Virus record (IMG/VR): IMGVR_UViG_3300027969_000074
Coordinates: 1 to 64,000 of that record
Strand: one strand, 5' to 3'
DNA from: a virus
Length of the DNA stretch: 64,000 nucleotides
Shown: positions 30,418-38,847 of the stretch, in pieces
Position numbering within the stretch: position 1 is the stretch's first letter
Layout: each line of letters begins with the position of its first letter
Translations under genes and position numbers: made by a program
Notes under the pieces: model-generated
What the model was told of the DNA's origin: nothing
Database searches by the model: none
What the model saw: only the letters and a program-made list of their open reading frames with translations

Positions 30418-31482
30418 TTAAAGTGAATCCGCAATCTGGCGTAATATTTTAAAATAGTCACCAGTTGAACAATCTGATAGAAATTTACAAATCTCAAAGA
30501 AATCATCAACTGTATCAAACGACATGGCTGGATGAAATCTTGGATCTTTATACGAAACTGGAATTGTTCCAAATATAACAGATTCATAAACTCTAGCTGG
30601 AATGAACTTTTCTTTTAGATAGAGATCTTTGCTTACATTTATTGAAACTTGAGACATTTGCATGTCTACCCAGATTGCTTCACGATTTCCTCTTGGGCAA
30701 AGAGCAACCCGGTTCATTGTATCAATCCAGCTTTCTAGCGTTGAGGTACTCTTTGCCGCAACTGTCATATTAAATGAACTTCCATCAAATTTACAGGTAC
30801 TATCAATTGCAGAAATAATGTCATTAATTATTGGATTCTTGGAATGACCTTCTTTGTAATTATCAAATGATAGGTTTCCATAATATATTAAATGATTTAA
30901 AACTTTATTTGCATGGGCTTGGTGTACGTCTAAACATGCATTCATAAAGCCTTTACTACAACCTGGAATTGTAATTGATGGAATCTCTATAGAAATGCCT
31001 AATTCATTTAATTTAACAAGAAACGCATGTGATAATGAAAGATCTGTATCTAATATAACAATATCTGCTGCTTCATAACCTGACTCTAGCGCAATATAGA
31101 TAATGGTTTCAAAATAAGCTGCATCCTTTAATTTCTTTTCAAGTGTGGAAAGATTACGGAATCGAGCTTTTAAAAATAATTTTGAATATTCTTTATTTTT
31201 AATAGCCTCAAATACTGTGGATTGATGTAATCTATAGTTATCAATTAATTTATCTGCAAATTGATTAAATACTTTGCCCAATTGATCGTCTGGGAAGCTA
31301 GGTCGACTTGCGAGATTAACCATTCCAGTATCTAAATAATTTACAAAATCAAATTTATCAATTTCATATTGATTAGCCAATTCATCTAATAAACCTAATT
31401 GATAAAATGTGTGTCCTGGAATATTTTCATTAAATATTCCTAGTTCGCCAAAATATGCATAGAGTGCTTTTTTCTTTTCCAT
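30418..31482 (-). CDS. Probable glycosyltransferase
   Basis: This 354-residue protein has no certain family. The C-terminal segment KFIPARVYESVIFGTIPVSYKDPRF (about 300-324) is the acceptor/donor-site pattern of GT-B glycosyltransferases (E-x-x-x-x-G-T-I-P-V). The same GTIPV signature is present in T4 alpha-glucosyltransferase, which modifies hydroxymethylcytosine. It could therefore modify phage DNA bases or a glycan. Its N-terminus overlaps the end of the MBD4-like glycosylase gene by 43 bases. Neighbouring base-excision and FkbM genes make a DNA or surface modification role equally open. Confidence 0.6.
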   Translation of the reverse strand: MEKKKALYAYFGELGIFNENIPGHTFYQLGLLDELANQYEIDKFDFVNYLDTGMVNLASRPSFPDDQLGKVFNQFADKLIDNYRLHQSTVFEAIKNKEYSKLFLKARFRNLSTLEKKLKDAAYFETIIYIALESGYEAADIVILDTDLSLSHAFLVKLNELGISIEIPSITIPGCSKGFMNACLDVHQAHANKVLNHLIYYGNLSFDNYKEGHSKNPIINDIISAIDSTCKFDGSSFNMTVAAKSTSTLESWIDTMNRVALCPRGNREAIWVDMQMSQVSINVSKDLYLKEKFIPARVYESVIFGTIPVSYKDPRFHPAMSFDTVDDFFEICKFLSDCSTGDYFKILRQIADSL

Positions 31483-31859
31483 AATACGTATTTTACTAGA
31501 ACTCCGTCATTTGGTTCTATGTCAAGTCTATTATTGTAAAAAATATCCCAAGAATCTGCAGCATATTGACCAATTCCATATAGTTCCCTAGGATGTTTCC
31601 AATCGCGATCAATCCATTCAGTGCTAAATCGGATTAATGATTTGGCTCGACGATTATAAAAACCAAGTGGACGAAGTAGTTCTGCTAATTCTTGAGGATC
31701 TGCCTGCGACATCATTGCCGCCGTTGGATACTTATCGAAGAGTTCAGATCTAATTCCGTCCACTTGTACTCGTCTAGTACAATTTAAGAGAATGCAACAA
31801 ACTTGAGATTTCCATGGGTCACCATGATAAATCTCTTGAAGTAATTCAAATGGGCTCAT
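31440..31859 (-). CDS. MBD4-like HhH-GPD DNA glycosylase
   Basis: This 139-residue protein matches the glycosylase domain of MBD4, the thymine/uracil (T:G, U:G) mismatch enzyme: HGDPWKSQVCCILLNCTRR (12-30), LAELLRPLGFYNRRAKSLIRF (58-78), the helix-hairpin-helix ELYGIGQYAADSWDIF (92-107), and catalytic Asp118 in IEPNDGVLVKYVLW. It removes deaminated pyrimidines opposite G. It abuts the FkbM gene (31860) and overlaps the following transferase gene. With Fpg-like and UVDE enzymes it completes a lesion-removal set. Confidence 0.88.
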   Translation of the reverse strand: MSPFELLQEIYHGDPWKSQVCCILLNCTRRVQVDGIRSELFDKYPTAAMMSQADPQELAELLRPLGFYNRRAKSLIRFSTEWIDRDWKHPRELYGIGQYAADSWDIFYNNRLDIEPNDGVLVKYVLWKRKKHSMHILAN

Positions 31860-32672
31860 TTACACATTTTTAAAGCCGGCAAAATGAGTAATAAAATGCT
31901 TTCCATTTATTGTACGTGGATTAACAAATAATTGCCCAAAGTTTGCTCTAAAAATATCAAGGATTTCAGTAAATTTAGCTGAGCGATTTTCCAATAACCA
32001 ACTATAATGAAAATGGTATTCAACAATAAAAAGTCTGATTTGATCTAGGCTTTCTTGGTTTAGTGCCTTAATCATATCGTATTCTAATCCTTCAATGTCC
32101 ATCTTGATGGCTGTGATACCCTTTTCTTTAATAATAGTGTTTATATTCTCAGCAGGTACAGTCGTAACCTGACGACCTCTAATGTGATGCACACTGTGCT
32201 TTCCAGAGTCTTGAGATAGGTAAAATTCTACTTCAGACGAATCGTCTGCAACAATTGCCTTTTCAATAATTTCACAACGATCTTGAACGCCATTCATTTG
32301 AACATTTTGTTCTAGGAACTCCACGTTATTATGGAAAGGTTCATATGAATAGACTTTCTTTACTTTTGGAAATTGAGTTAGTAAACGAGTTGCAAAAATA
32401 CCAATATGGCCTCCTGCGTCTAACCAAGTATCTTCATGATTTAGATCTTCAAGATTTAATGGACCTCCATTTTGCGCATAGTGCGGTATGAATAGAGGTT
32501 TAAAATATTCACCACCCGTAGGTTTAGTTGAAATATTTTGTGATACATTAAATTTGATCTCTTCCTCAGACCTAACCAAAAATTGATAATCGTGATATTT
32601 GGTTTTCTTTTCAAAAACCTGAAGGGTTCCATTTTGTCGAGCCTCTTCAATCGAGCATAATACGTCTGCCAT
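31860..32672 (-). CDS. FkbM-family methyltransferase
   Basis: This 270-residue class I SAM-dependent O-methyltransferase has motif I in TWLDAGGHIGIFATRLL (about 80-96), acidic loop VYSYEPFHNNVEFL, and the FkbM hallmark ITAIKMDIEGLEYDMIKAL (about 190-208). FkbM enzymes methylate sugar hydroxyls on glycans. It is a paralogue in type of the FkbM domain at the end of the 936-residue protein at 56836-59646. First in a three-gene operon with a motif A box upstream. Confidence 0.88.
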   Translation of the reverse strand: MADVLCSIEEARQNGTLQVFEKKTKYHDYQFLVRSEEEIKFNVSQNISTKPTGGEYFKPLFIPHYAQNGGPLNLEDLNHEDTWLDAGGHIGIFATRLLTQFPKVKKVYSYEPFHNNVEFLEQNVQMNGVQDRCEIIEKAIVADDSSEVEFYLSQDSGKHSVHHIRGRQVTTVPAENINTIIKEKGITAIKMDIEGLEYDMIKALNQESLDQIRLFIVEYHFHYSWLLENRSAKFTEILDIFRANFGQLFVNPRTINGKHFITHFAGFKNV

Positions 32673-32694
32673 TTATAAATGTTTATTTAGACTA

Positions 32695-32704
32695 ATTATA
32701 CTAC
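32695..32704 (-). promoter_or_regulatory. Motif A promoter box
   Basis: GTAGTATAAT on the minus strand about 22-32 bases upstream of the FkbM ATG at 32672. It lies in the only gap between the repair block and the structural block. Confidence 0.5.
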
Positions 32705-32707
32705 AGT

Positions 32708-33000
32708 TTATAAGCTTTGGTCTACGTTAACGTCTTTTTGTTTAATTAAAAGTTCGTCTGGATTTTCAGGATTAGGGCCAGCAGTTTGATAATTGTCATA
32801 TCGACTAGGCTCAGCCTTTTCAATCTCATCAGATTTGACTGATTGGACTTTATTATCAGAGCCCATAATCTTATAAGTTTTAGTAATAGGATCAACTCCA
32901 ATAATTTTGGCAGTATGACCTGATTTTAACATGACCTCTTGGCCAGTTATGTATTTAGAAGAAGTAGCTGAAACTAAAGTAATATCTTCCGACTCACTTA
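32708..33000 (-). CDS. Downstream domain probably made by -1 frameshifting (or its own gene)
   Basis: The only ATG in this frame (32932) gives 74 residues that start in mid-domain. Reading is open back to the stop of the preceding gene, giving SLSESEDITLVSATSSKY, then ITGQEVMLKSGHTAKIIGVD, a convincing KOW/SH3-like beta domain start (about 97 residues). No start codon precedes it in frame. The upstream gene ends in a run of nine A followed by GCTTAA, an ideal slippery stretch: a -1 shift there joins the two frames. A homopolymer sequencing error, or initiation at 32932, are alternatives. The tail is acidic (NPENPDELLIKQKDVNVDQSL). Confidence 0.6.
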
Positions 33001-34536
33001 AGCTTTTTTTTTGGATTGATCAACTACAATATACTGACTTTTAAGAGCATTTACGTTTTTCTCGATAGATACTTTAAGTTCAGTTAATTTTTCTTGATAT
33101 TCAGCAGTAAGGCTAGAGTCAGATAGAGCTTCTTCAATTTGAGAAATAGATGCTTCTAATTTAGCAAGATTTTCTTCAATTGTTTTCTTTTCAATATCAA
33201 ATGCTTTAATATTAGCGTCTCTCTCTTCTAATTCAATTGAGTACATTTCGCTAATATCGTATTTAAAGTTCTCCATAACATAGCTATGGAAAGTTAAACC
33301 TTTCATTTTCTTAACAATTCTGGTTTCTCCAAGTTTTTCAAATACAAAAATATCTTCACCTAAGTTAAGAACAATTGAATCTCTTCCAAGTCTTTCATTA
33401 ATAATGGTTTTTCCAAACTCAAGATTAACAACTAGATCTAAATTATTAAACAATTTAGAAAGAGCATTACGGGTTTCAATTGTTTCCATTAAGAAAATCT
33501 CAGACAATTTAATATTGTTAATATTTTCAATAATTGAGTTATTGATTTTTAAATTTAGAGTACCGTTTTCATTAATACCAAATGATACGGTTAAATTTCT
33601 ACATTTAGCCACTAGTTCAGTGCTGTGTTCTTTAAAATTTAAAGTTGCAAAAGCTTCACAAGTTTCAAAAAACTCTGGAAATTCTTTAACTTCTTCAGCT
33701 GCCATTTGAGATGGATCTGAATCTTCAGATACTTTGATAAATTTGTTATCAACAAAAACGATTGCATCGCTTTCGCTAATTTTATAGAATGGTGCAATAA
33801 TTGGTTTTACTTGTGAATCACTATTGCCAATTCCTAAATTAAAGCCGCCAGTAGTTTTTGACTCTAACATGCTAATTTTGTTAATCAATTGATTAACTAC
33901 CGGCAATTGAGAGTGTGAACGCAATTTCATTTTTAATGAATCAGCAGTTTCAATATTTTCAAGTAGAGCCTCTTCTAGTAAAGCACATGCGTCCTTATAA
34001 AGAATTGCACCAGTAACTCGCATTTCATAAATTGAGTTTAAGATTTCAAGTTTTACCGAATTAGTATTTACGTATTCAATAAGAGATTCTAAAATAGTTG
34101 AAACTGTCTTATCATAAGAGAATTTAGATAACCCATTAAAAAAGAAGGTTAGTGCTCTATATTCTGGCATTGATGCAACTGCTTCTTCTAGTCGAGCAAC
34201 TGTGTGTTTAACTACAGGATCTGCATAAATTTCGCTTTCCTTTAAAGCTTTAAGTTTTAAAGAAAGACCTGCTTCGCTAGCCATATTTTGAAGACGCTTA
34301 GTTGGTTTGTCCGCCATCTTTTTGAATTTAGCAACTACTTCTTTAAGATTTTCGTTTACTAGTTCATTAGCAAATTGCTCTAATGTGTTTAGAGAATTTT
34401 CTAAAATTTGATCAGGAGAAACTCCCAAAAGTAATGAGTTATTAATTGATTCTAATACGACCTTTGCGGCGATATTAGAGCTTATGCTCGAATTATTTTT
34501 GAGCTCGTTAGTTAGTTCTTGTATGAGACCGTTCAT
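32998..34536 (-). CDS. Structural protein, 512 aa, unknown; may be extended by frameshift
   Basis: This is an unrecognised largely helical protein. Residues 1-140 are helical, the middle (about 235-420) is mixed with beta segments (IVFVDNKFIKVSED, LVVNLEFGKTIINERL), and 440-500 form a coiled coil (KKTIEENLAKLEASISQIEEAL). It ends QSKKKA over nine consecutive A. Three motif B boxes lie upstream, the largest cluster in the window, suggesting a highly expressed late protein. There is no packaged-type leader. It could be a head or scaffold component. Confidence 0.6.
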   Translation of the reverse strand: MNGLIQELTNELKNNSSISSNIAAKVVLESINNSLLLGVSPDQILENSLNTLEQFANELVNENLKEVVAKFKKMADKPTKRLQNMASEAGLSLKLKALKESEIYADPVVKHTVARLEEAVASMPEYRALTFFFNGLSKFSYDKTVSTILESLIEYVNTNSVKLEILNSIYEMRVTGAILYKDACALLEEALLENIETADSLKMKLRSHSQLPVVNQLINKISMLESKTTGGFNLGIGNSDSQVKPIIAPFYKISESDAIVFVDNKFIKVSEDSDPSQMAAEEVKEFPEFFETCEAFATLNFKEHSTELVAKCRNLTVSFGINENGTLNLKINNSIIENINNIKLSEIFLMETIETRNALSKLFNNLDLVVNLEFGKTIINERLGRDSIVLNLGEDIFVFEKLGETRIVKKMKGLTFHSYVMENFKYDISEMYSIELEERDANIKAFDIEKKTIEENLAKLEASISQIEEALSDSSLTAEYQEKLTELKVSIEKNVNALKSQYIVVDQSKKKA

Positions 34537-34555
34537 TGAAACGTTTGTCTTTTTT

Positions 34556-34614
34556 ATTATTTATCAGCTTTTGTTGCTAAATTTATTTATCTGGTACTTG
34601 TACAGTTATTTATC
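34556..34614 (-). promoter_or_regulatory. Triple motif B (late-type) promoter cluster
   Basis: On the minus strand GATAAATAAT (34565-34556), GATAAATAA (34591-34583) and GATAAATAAC (34614-34605) lie in tandem at roughly 25-base spacing within the 124-base gap upstream of the ATG at 34536. Confidence 0.62.
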
Positions 34615-34660
34615 TTAACTCGGTTTAATTTAATGAAATTTACGAATATCGGTTGATACT

Positions 34661-36604
34661 TTATATACCAGCTATCAGATTTATATTTTGAACGCGGTCC
34701 TCTCGCATTGGGCTATCAGCTGCTATTTTTATACCGGACGCCAATCGTGCTCTTAAATTATCATTTTCAGATATTAAGGTTTGAATGGTTGTATTTAAAC
34801 CAGCAATTGTTATTGCTGGATCATTAAGTAGTGCATTTTTTGCAGCCTCTGTAGCTTTTAAAATATTTGCATAGTCGCTAGATGGTAACCATTTACCAGT
34901 ATATAAAAGAGTTTCGGTACCATCTTCTGCAATTAATGATATATACATCATTTGGTCAGTTAGGTCCAAAATCTTTCTAGCTTGATCCTTAGGTATTCTA
35001 AATGCAATTTGACCTTGGCTAGGGTTTTCAAATGCTGGGTCAACTAATGACGAATATGAATATTTTGCATCTGACCCGAAATTAAGGACAAACTTTGAAT
35101 TATTATTTAGATTAGCTGGAGTTTGAGTGCCTGGGTTCAAAACGTTCTCTTCATATACCCCAATCTTTATAAAATTATCAGTTGGGTCTATTGGTATAAT
35201 TAATTCGCCTTGTCCATAAATTAATTCAGCTGAACCGTCGGTTGCTCTTAATAGTGCATTCTTTTGACTTATTCGGATATTTGCCTGTTTATAAAAAGTT
35301 GGAACGGCTACTTGCACAGGTCTATCAATATAGGTAATAGTACCTGGTGCAGCGCCGGCTGCCGCTACTGGTGCTAATTTTTTACCAGTAAATAAGTTAG
35401 TAATATCAATACTTTTTTGAACAATTTTGTTGTATACCTTTAATGATTGGGGAGCTTCAGCTAATTGAAGTTTTGCCAAGTGTTTACCGTACTTATTAGG
35501 ATTAAACAAGCTCATAGAGCCAGTTCGAATAACTTGATCTCCAGTATTTTTATTTAAGAGCCTAAGAGTATAGTCAATTGACATGGATACGGCAAAGCCG
35601 GCTTCTTTTAAAATAGGCCTATAACTTAAAGGTACATCAAAATTCTCTTCTTGATATACTAGAAAATTACCAGAAGGTACTACATTACCGCCAATTTGCT
35701 CGTATACTTGAAGTTGGTGTACAAAGATCCAATCATTTCCTGAACCTTGAGAATCGAGAGTTGAAATTAATTGATCCGGAAATGCTCCATTCCATGTTGC
35801 AAAAAATTCAATATAGTCGCCGTCTGTTGCTTCTTGAATAACTGCGCCTAAACTATCAAATTCGTTAGTTTGAGGAACTGAACCTTCAAAATAAGAAACA
35901 ACTCGATATAAATTATAAATTTCGCCGTTATCTGCATAATACGGTTCATAACTTACTTCAGCTAGAGATACGGTAATTGGAGAACCTGCAATTAAACCAG
36001 TTCCTTCAGTTACAACCGATTCAAATGAATCTATTCCGAATTGAGCGAAGTCAGCATCTAGATAGGCAGAGTTTGGAACTTTAATATCAACATACTTATC
36101 ATAAATAGTATTTGCTAAAAATAGAGGTCTAGTGTTGAAGGTTAAAAGCTCTTGATATGATTCGGCATTAATTAAAACATTTGCTGTTTGGAGTTGTTTT
36201 AAATTATTTAGTTTTACTCTTGCGCCAACTACAATATTTTCAACCTCTGTAAAATTAAATCCAGAAGCAAAATGGAATCGCATAGTGTCCATAACTAGCG
36301 CACTTGATAAACTTGGAGATACGCTAGATTCTATAATATTTGGATCGTATGCAGTATATATTGGATTTGATGTTAGGTCAACTTTAACAAATCTAGATTC
36401 TCCAATTGGTACAACACTTGAACCTCTAGCATTTTTAGTAGCTGCTGCATCTGCATCTGTATTATAAATCTGATAGAGATCTACATTATTATTCTTAACA
36501 AAATAGTAATCAGAATTAACGATATTAGGAGAAGGATCCCCAAGCGGAGTCATCATAAACTCTAATATGCAATAGTCAGATAGGGTTACAAATCTAGAAG
36601 TCAT
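34661..36604 (-). CDS. Large virion structural protein (baseplate/tail-associated), 647 aa
   Basis: This 647-residue protein is unrecognised but typical of phage structural proteins: beta-rich, Tyr/Asn/Ser-rich, no signal or membrane segment. Notable parts are the start MTSRFVTLSDYCILEFMMTP, a beta-rich middle (EPYYADNGEIYNLYRVVSYFEG) and a C-terminal helix (about 590-630, AIAGLNTTIQTLISENDNLRARL-like) that could trimerise. It stands between the 512-residue protein and a membrane-anchored protein on the same strand. T4 gp7/gp8-like wedge or whisker roles are possible but unsupported. Confidence 0.6.
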   Translation of the reverse strand: MTSRFVTLSDYCILEFMMTPLGDPSPNIVNSDYYFVKNNNVDLYQIYNTDADAAATKNARGSSVVPIGESRFVKVDLTSNPIYTAYDPNIIESSVSPSLSSALVMDTMRFHFASGFNFTEVENIVVGARVKLNNLKQLQTANVLINAESYQELLTFNTRPLFLANTIYDKYVDIKVPNSAYLDADFAQFGIDSFESVVTEGTGLIAGSPITVSLAEVSYEPYYADNGEIYNLYRVVSYFEGSVPQTNEFDSLGAVIQEATDGDYIEFFATWNGAFPDQLISTLDSQGSGNDWIFVHQLQVYEQIGGNVVPSGNFLVYQEENFDVPLSYRPILKEAGFAVSMSIDYTLRLLNKNTGDQVIRTGSMSLFNPNKYGKHLAKLQLAEAPQSLKVYNKIVQKSIDITNLFTGKKLAPVAAAGAAPGTITYIDRPVQVAVPTFYKQANIRISQKNALLRATDGSAELIYGQGELIIPIDPTDNFIKIGVYEENVLNPGTQTPANLNNNSKFVLNFGSDAKYSYSSLVDPAFENPSQGQIAFRIPKDQARKILDLTDQMMYISLIAEDGTETLLYTGKWLPSSDYANILKATEAAKNALLNDPAITIAGLNTTIQTLISENDNLRARLASGIKIAADSPMREDRVQNINLIAGI

Positions 36605-36616
36605 TGTTTTTAATTG

Positions 36617-37249
36617 TTATTTCTTTAGCTTAATTTTCCAGTAAATACTTCCTTGAATTGAGAGTGTTTTACTAGCAGAGTAGCCAACTCCTATGCTGTA
36701 TATTTTATCACTTTTTGTTTTTAATAATATTGATGGGCCAATAAAATTAACTACATTTATTTTATCAAAACCTCCACTCAAACCAATATATACTTGATTT
36801 TTAGGAAGTTCTTTAACTATTACAGTTTCCTTAATTTTGATTTTATTTACTTGGGCCTTCCACATTCTTCCCAATACTGAATTTTGAGAAACGGTATCAT
36901 TAACTATAATGTAGCCTAATGAATCTGCTAACCGTAATGTATCAATATAAACCTTTTTTGAATAGTAGTCATTAAGCACGGCAATCGTATCAATTGATAG
37001 AGGAAGTTTAATGTATACGGGTTTTTCATGGTAAATATCTTTACCCTTTTTATAAACTATTGTATCCTTTGGTATGTATACAGTATCAATTGTATGCTTA
37101 AGTAATTCGTATTTTTTACCATCCACTTTAATTATATCTACTGATTTAACCCCAGTACCATCACATGCTCTCATTAATATAATAATGATAATTAATACAA
37201 TTATCGCTAATGTTTTAAAGTCAAGCTTAAGTAAGTTCCTAATGTTCAT
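36617..37249 (-). CDS. Membrane-anchored periplasmic protein
   Basis: This 210-residue protein has one N-terminal membrane segment (LAIIVLIIIIILMRAC, about 14-29) with the rest outside the cytoplasm. The distal part has alternating strands (YIGLSGGFDKINVVNFIGPS, SIGVGYSASKTLSIQGSIYW) resembling short outer-membrane-like hairpins. Similar single-pass proteins are common in Bacteroidota phages and may serve as spanins or in virion assembly. It overlaps the preceding coiled-coil gene by 11 bases. Confidence 0.6.
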   Translation of the reverse strand: MNIRNLLKLDFKTLAIIVLIIIIILMRACDGTGVKSVDIIKVDGKKYELLKHTIDTVYIPKDTIVYKKGKDIYHEKPVYIKLPLSIDTIAVLNDYYSKKVYIDTLRLADSLGYIIVNDTVSQNSVLGRMWKAQVNKIKIKETVIVKELPKNQVYIGLSGGFDKINVVNFIGPSILLKTKSDKIYSIGVGYSASKTLSIQGSIYWKIKLKK

Positions 37250-37469
37250 TCAAGTTCAGCATAATTTTATAATAATCAGGGGCTTTGCCAGTTTCCTCTA
37301 CTATTTTATCTATTAGGGCTTTCTCCTTTAGTCGGTTAGAGTCTAGTGCATGTATTAACTCGTTCTTTCTAACCTCTAATAGATTTGCCATTTTCTCTAA
37401 TTCAGATAAGCCGGCATTTATTTTATCGTATTCAGTTACGATTTCTTTTATTTCAGTTAAATATTCCAT
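37239..37469 (-). CDS. Small coiled-coil protein
   Basis: This 76-residue protein is almost wholly heptad-type helix (ITEIKEIVTEYDKINAGLSEL, then EKMANLLEVRKNELIHAL). It overlaps its neighbours by 1 and 11 bases, so translation is coupled. Possibly a lysis or assembly partner of the membrane-anchored protein encoded next to it. Not recognised by family. Confidence 0.55.
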   Translation of the reverse strand: MEYLTEIKEIVTEYDKINAGLSELEKMANLLEVRKNELIHALDSNRLKEKALIDKIVEETGKAPDYYKIMLNLNEH

Positions 37470-38626
37470 TATTGATATTCAAGTTTTACTTTGATTTTGC
37501 CAGACATAAGAGCCGCATAAATTCCCTGTATATAAAAATCGCTACTTTGTGGAGATTGAGCTAAGTTCTTGGGTTGAGAAATTTGTTCCGGTTGGTTGGT
37601 TTGTCCAGCCATTTGATTAATTACAGTCTTTGAACTTTGATCAATTTTAGTACCTTCATTAGTAACTGAGCTTGATGAACTTGTTTGGGGATTCATCGAG
37701 GTAACTGATGAACTTAGGTTATTTACCGCAGCTGGTAAATCTTTTGATAGTTTACCTACACTATTTTCTAATGTTTTATCAGGTTCCAATAATTTCTTTA
37801 CACTCGCTGATTCAACTAACTTATTTGATTTTACATTAACTGAATTCTTGGTATTAGTTTCAGTAGTTGTAGTTTTATCAGTGATTGTATTTTTTTCAGA
37901 AGTGGAAGGTATTCCCAGTAAAGTATTTAGCATTGACTCATTTATCTTGGTCTGCTCATCTTCTTTAGTTGAGGTTGATTGATTATCTACTGTCGATTTA
38001 AGGATATTTGAAATCTTAGAATTAATTGATTCCTTTATTTTATTTACCGAAGTTAAAATCTTTGAGTTCTGATTAATTGCAGGTATTTCATCTTTGCTTA
38101 CTGAGTTGGGTACACCCATCAGAGTCTCAAGCATTTTACTGGTAGAATCAGATACAGAAGTTGAGCTAGCGGTCTTTTCTAAAATAGAGTCCTTTAACAC
38201 CTTTGTTAAATTTACTATATTATTTGAATTATCAGCCGACTCTGATTTAGCATTAGTAATATTGTTAGTAATTGCAGTATTTGTAATTGACGCAGGTTGC
38301 CCAGGTATTTGGATAGCTGGAGCAATTGCTGAGTCTGTAACTTTTCCAGTAGTTGCAGCAATTGAGCTAAGGGGTTGAGGCGAGGTTAATTTAGGCTCAT
38401 CTACTGGTTTTAGAGAAGGCTGTTCAATTTGAGTTGATTTAATTACTGGTTCAACTTGATAGTCAGTAGCCTTTCTTAATACTTCAGCATTTAACGTAAT
38501 TTCACTAATTGGTATTCTTAGCTTATCGTTCTTAGAAAGAGCAGCTATTTCCAAAACAAAACCATTACTAACTGCATTGGATGCAGAATCAGTACCAGAA
38601 TAGTCAATATCTTTGTAGTTTTCCAA
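37469..38626 (-). CDS. Ser/Thr/Asn-rich low-complexity protein
   Basis: This 385-residue protein is dominated by Ser, Thr, Asn and Lys. Only the first 50 and last 25 residues (SDFYIQGIYAALMSGKIKVKLEYQ) look globular. A near-repeated element, MLETLMGVPNSVSKDE and MLNTLLGIPSTSEKNT, occurs at about 165-180 and 230-245. The start is a TTG at 38626: an in-frame stop lies just upstream and there is no ATG. AAAGGA, an unusual SD-like sequence for this phage, precedes it. Motif B is adjacent. Possibly a tail or head spacer protein. Confidence 0.55.
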   Translation of the reverse strand: MENYKDIDYSGTDSASNAVSNGFVLEIAALSKNDKLRIPISEITLNAEVLRKATDYQVEPVIKSTQIEQPSLKPVDEPKLTSPQPLSSIAATTGKVTDSAIAPAIQIPGQPASITNTAITNNITNAKSESADNSNNIVNLTKVLKDSILEKTASSTSVSDSTSKMLETLMGVPNSVSKDEIPAINQNSKILTSVNKIKESINSKISNILKSTVDNQSTSTKEDEQTKINESMLNTLLGIPSTSEKNTITDKTTTTETNTKNSVNVKSNKLVESASVKKLLEPDKTLENSVGKLSKDLPAAVNNLSSSVTSMNPQTSSSSSVTNEGTKIDQSSKTVINQMAGQTNQPEQISQPKNLAQSPQSSDFYIQGIYAALMSGKIKVKLEYQ

Positions 38627-38642
38627 AATAATTAATCCTTTT

Positions 38643-38654
38643 GGTTATTTATTA
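38643..38654 (-). promoter_or_regulatory. Motif B (late-type) promoter box
   Basis: TAATAAATAACC on the minus strand, 16 bases upstream of the TTG start at 38626. It directly follows the T-run of the preceding terminator. Confidence 0.5.
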
Positions 38655-38688
38655 AAAAAAGAAGGACTTGAGAGAGTTAATCATCAAG
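38655..38688 (-). terminator. Terminator overlapping the end of the preceding gene
   Basis: On the minus strand GGACTTGA and TCAAGTCC form a perfect 8-bp stem followed by TTCTTTTTTT. The first arm contains the last codons of the gene ending at 38677. Confidence 0.75.
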
Positions 38689-38847
38689 TCCAGTCTGAAT
38701 TTCAAAAGTTTGCTGGTTATTTTCACCAGATTCATTTACTAAAAATTTAACGTAACTTAAATATTCATATAATGGTAATGAATAAAGTTCGTTGATCGAT
38801 TGGTTCAGCTTCACGGCCAAGAGACGGTTAGTCTCAAATAAGTTCAT
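38677..38847 (-). CDS. Small protein following the gp26-like gene
   Basis: This 56-residue helical acidic protein (MNLFETNRLLAVKLNQSINE) starts at the ATG at 38847, overlapping the upstream gene by 14 bases. A GTG at 38928 in frame is less likely. In T4-like phages small baseplate-hub or chaperone genes sit here, but I recognise no family. Confidence 0.5.
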   Translation of the reverse strand: MNLFETNRLLAVKLNQSINELYSLPLYEYLSYVKFLVNESGENNQQTFEIQTGLDD

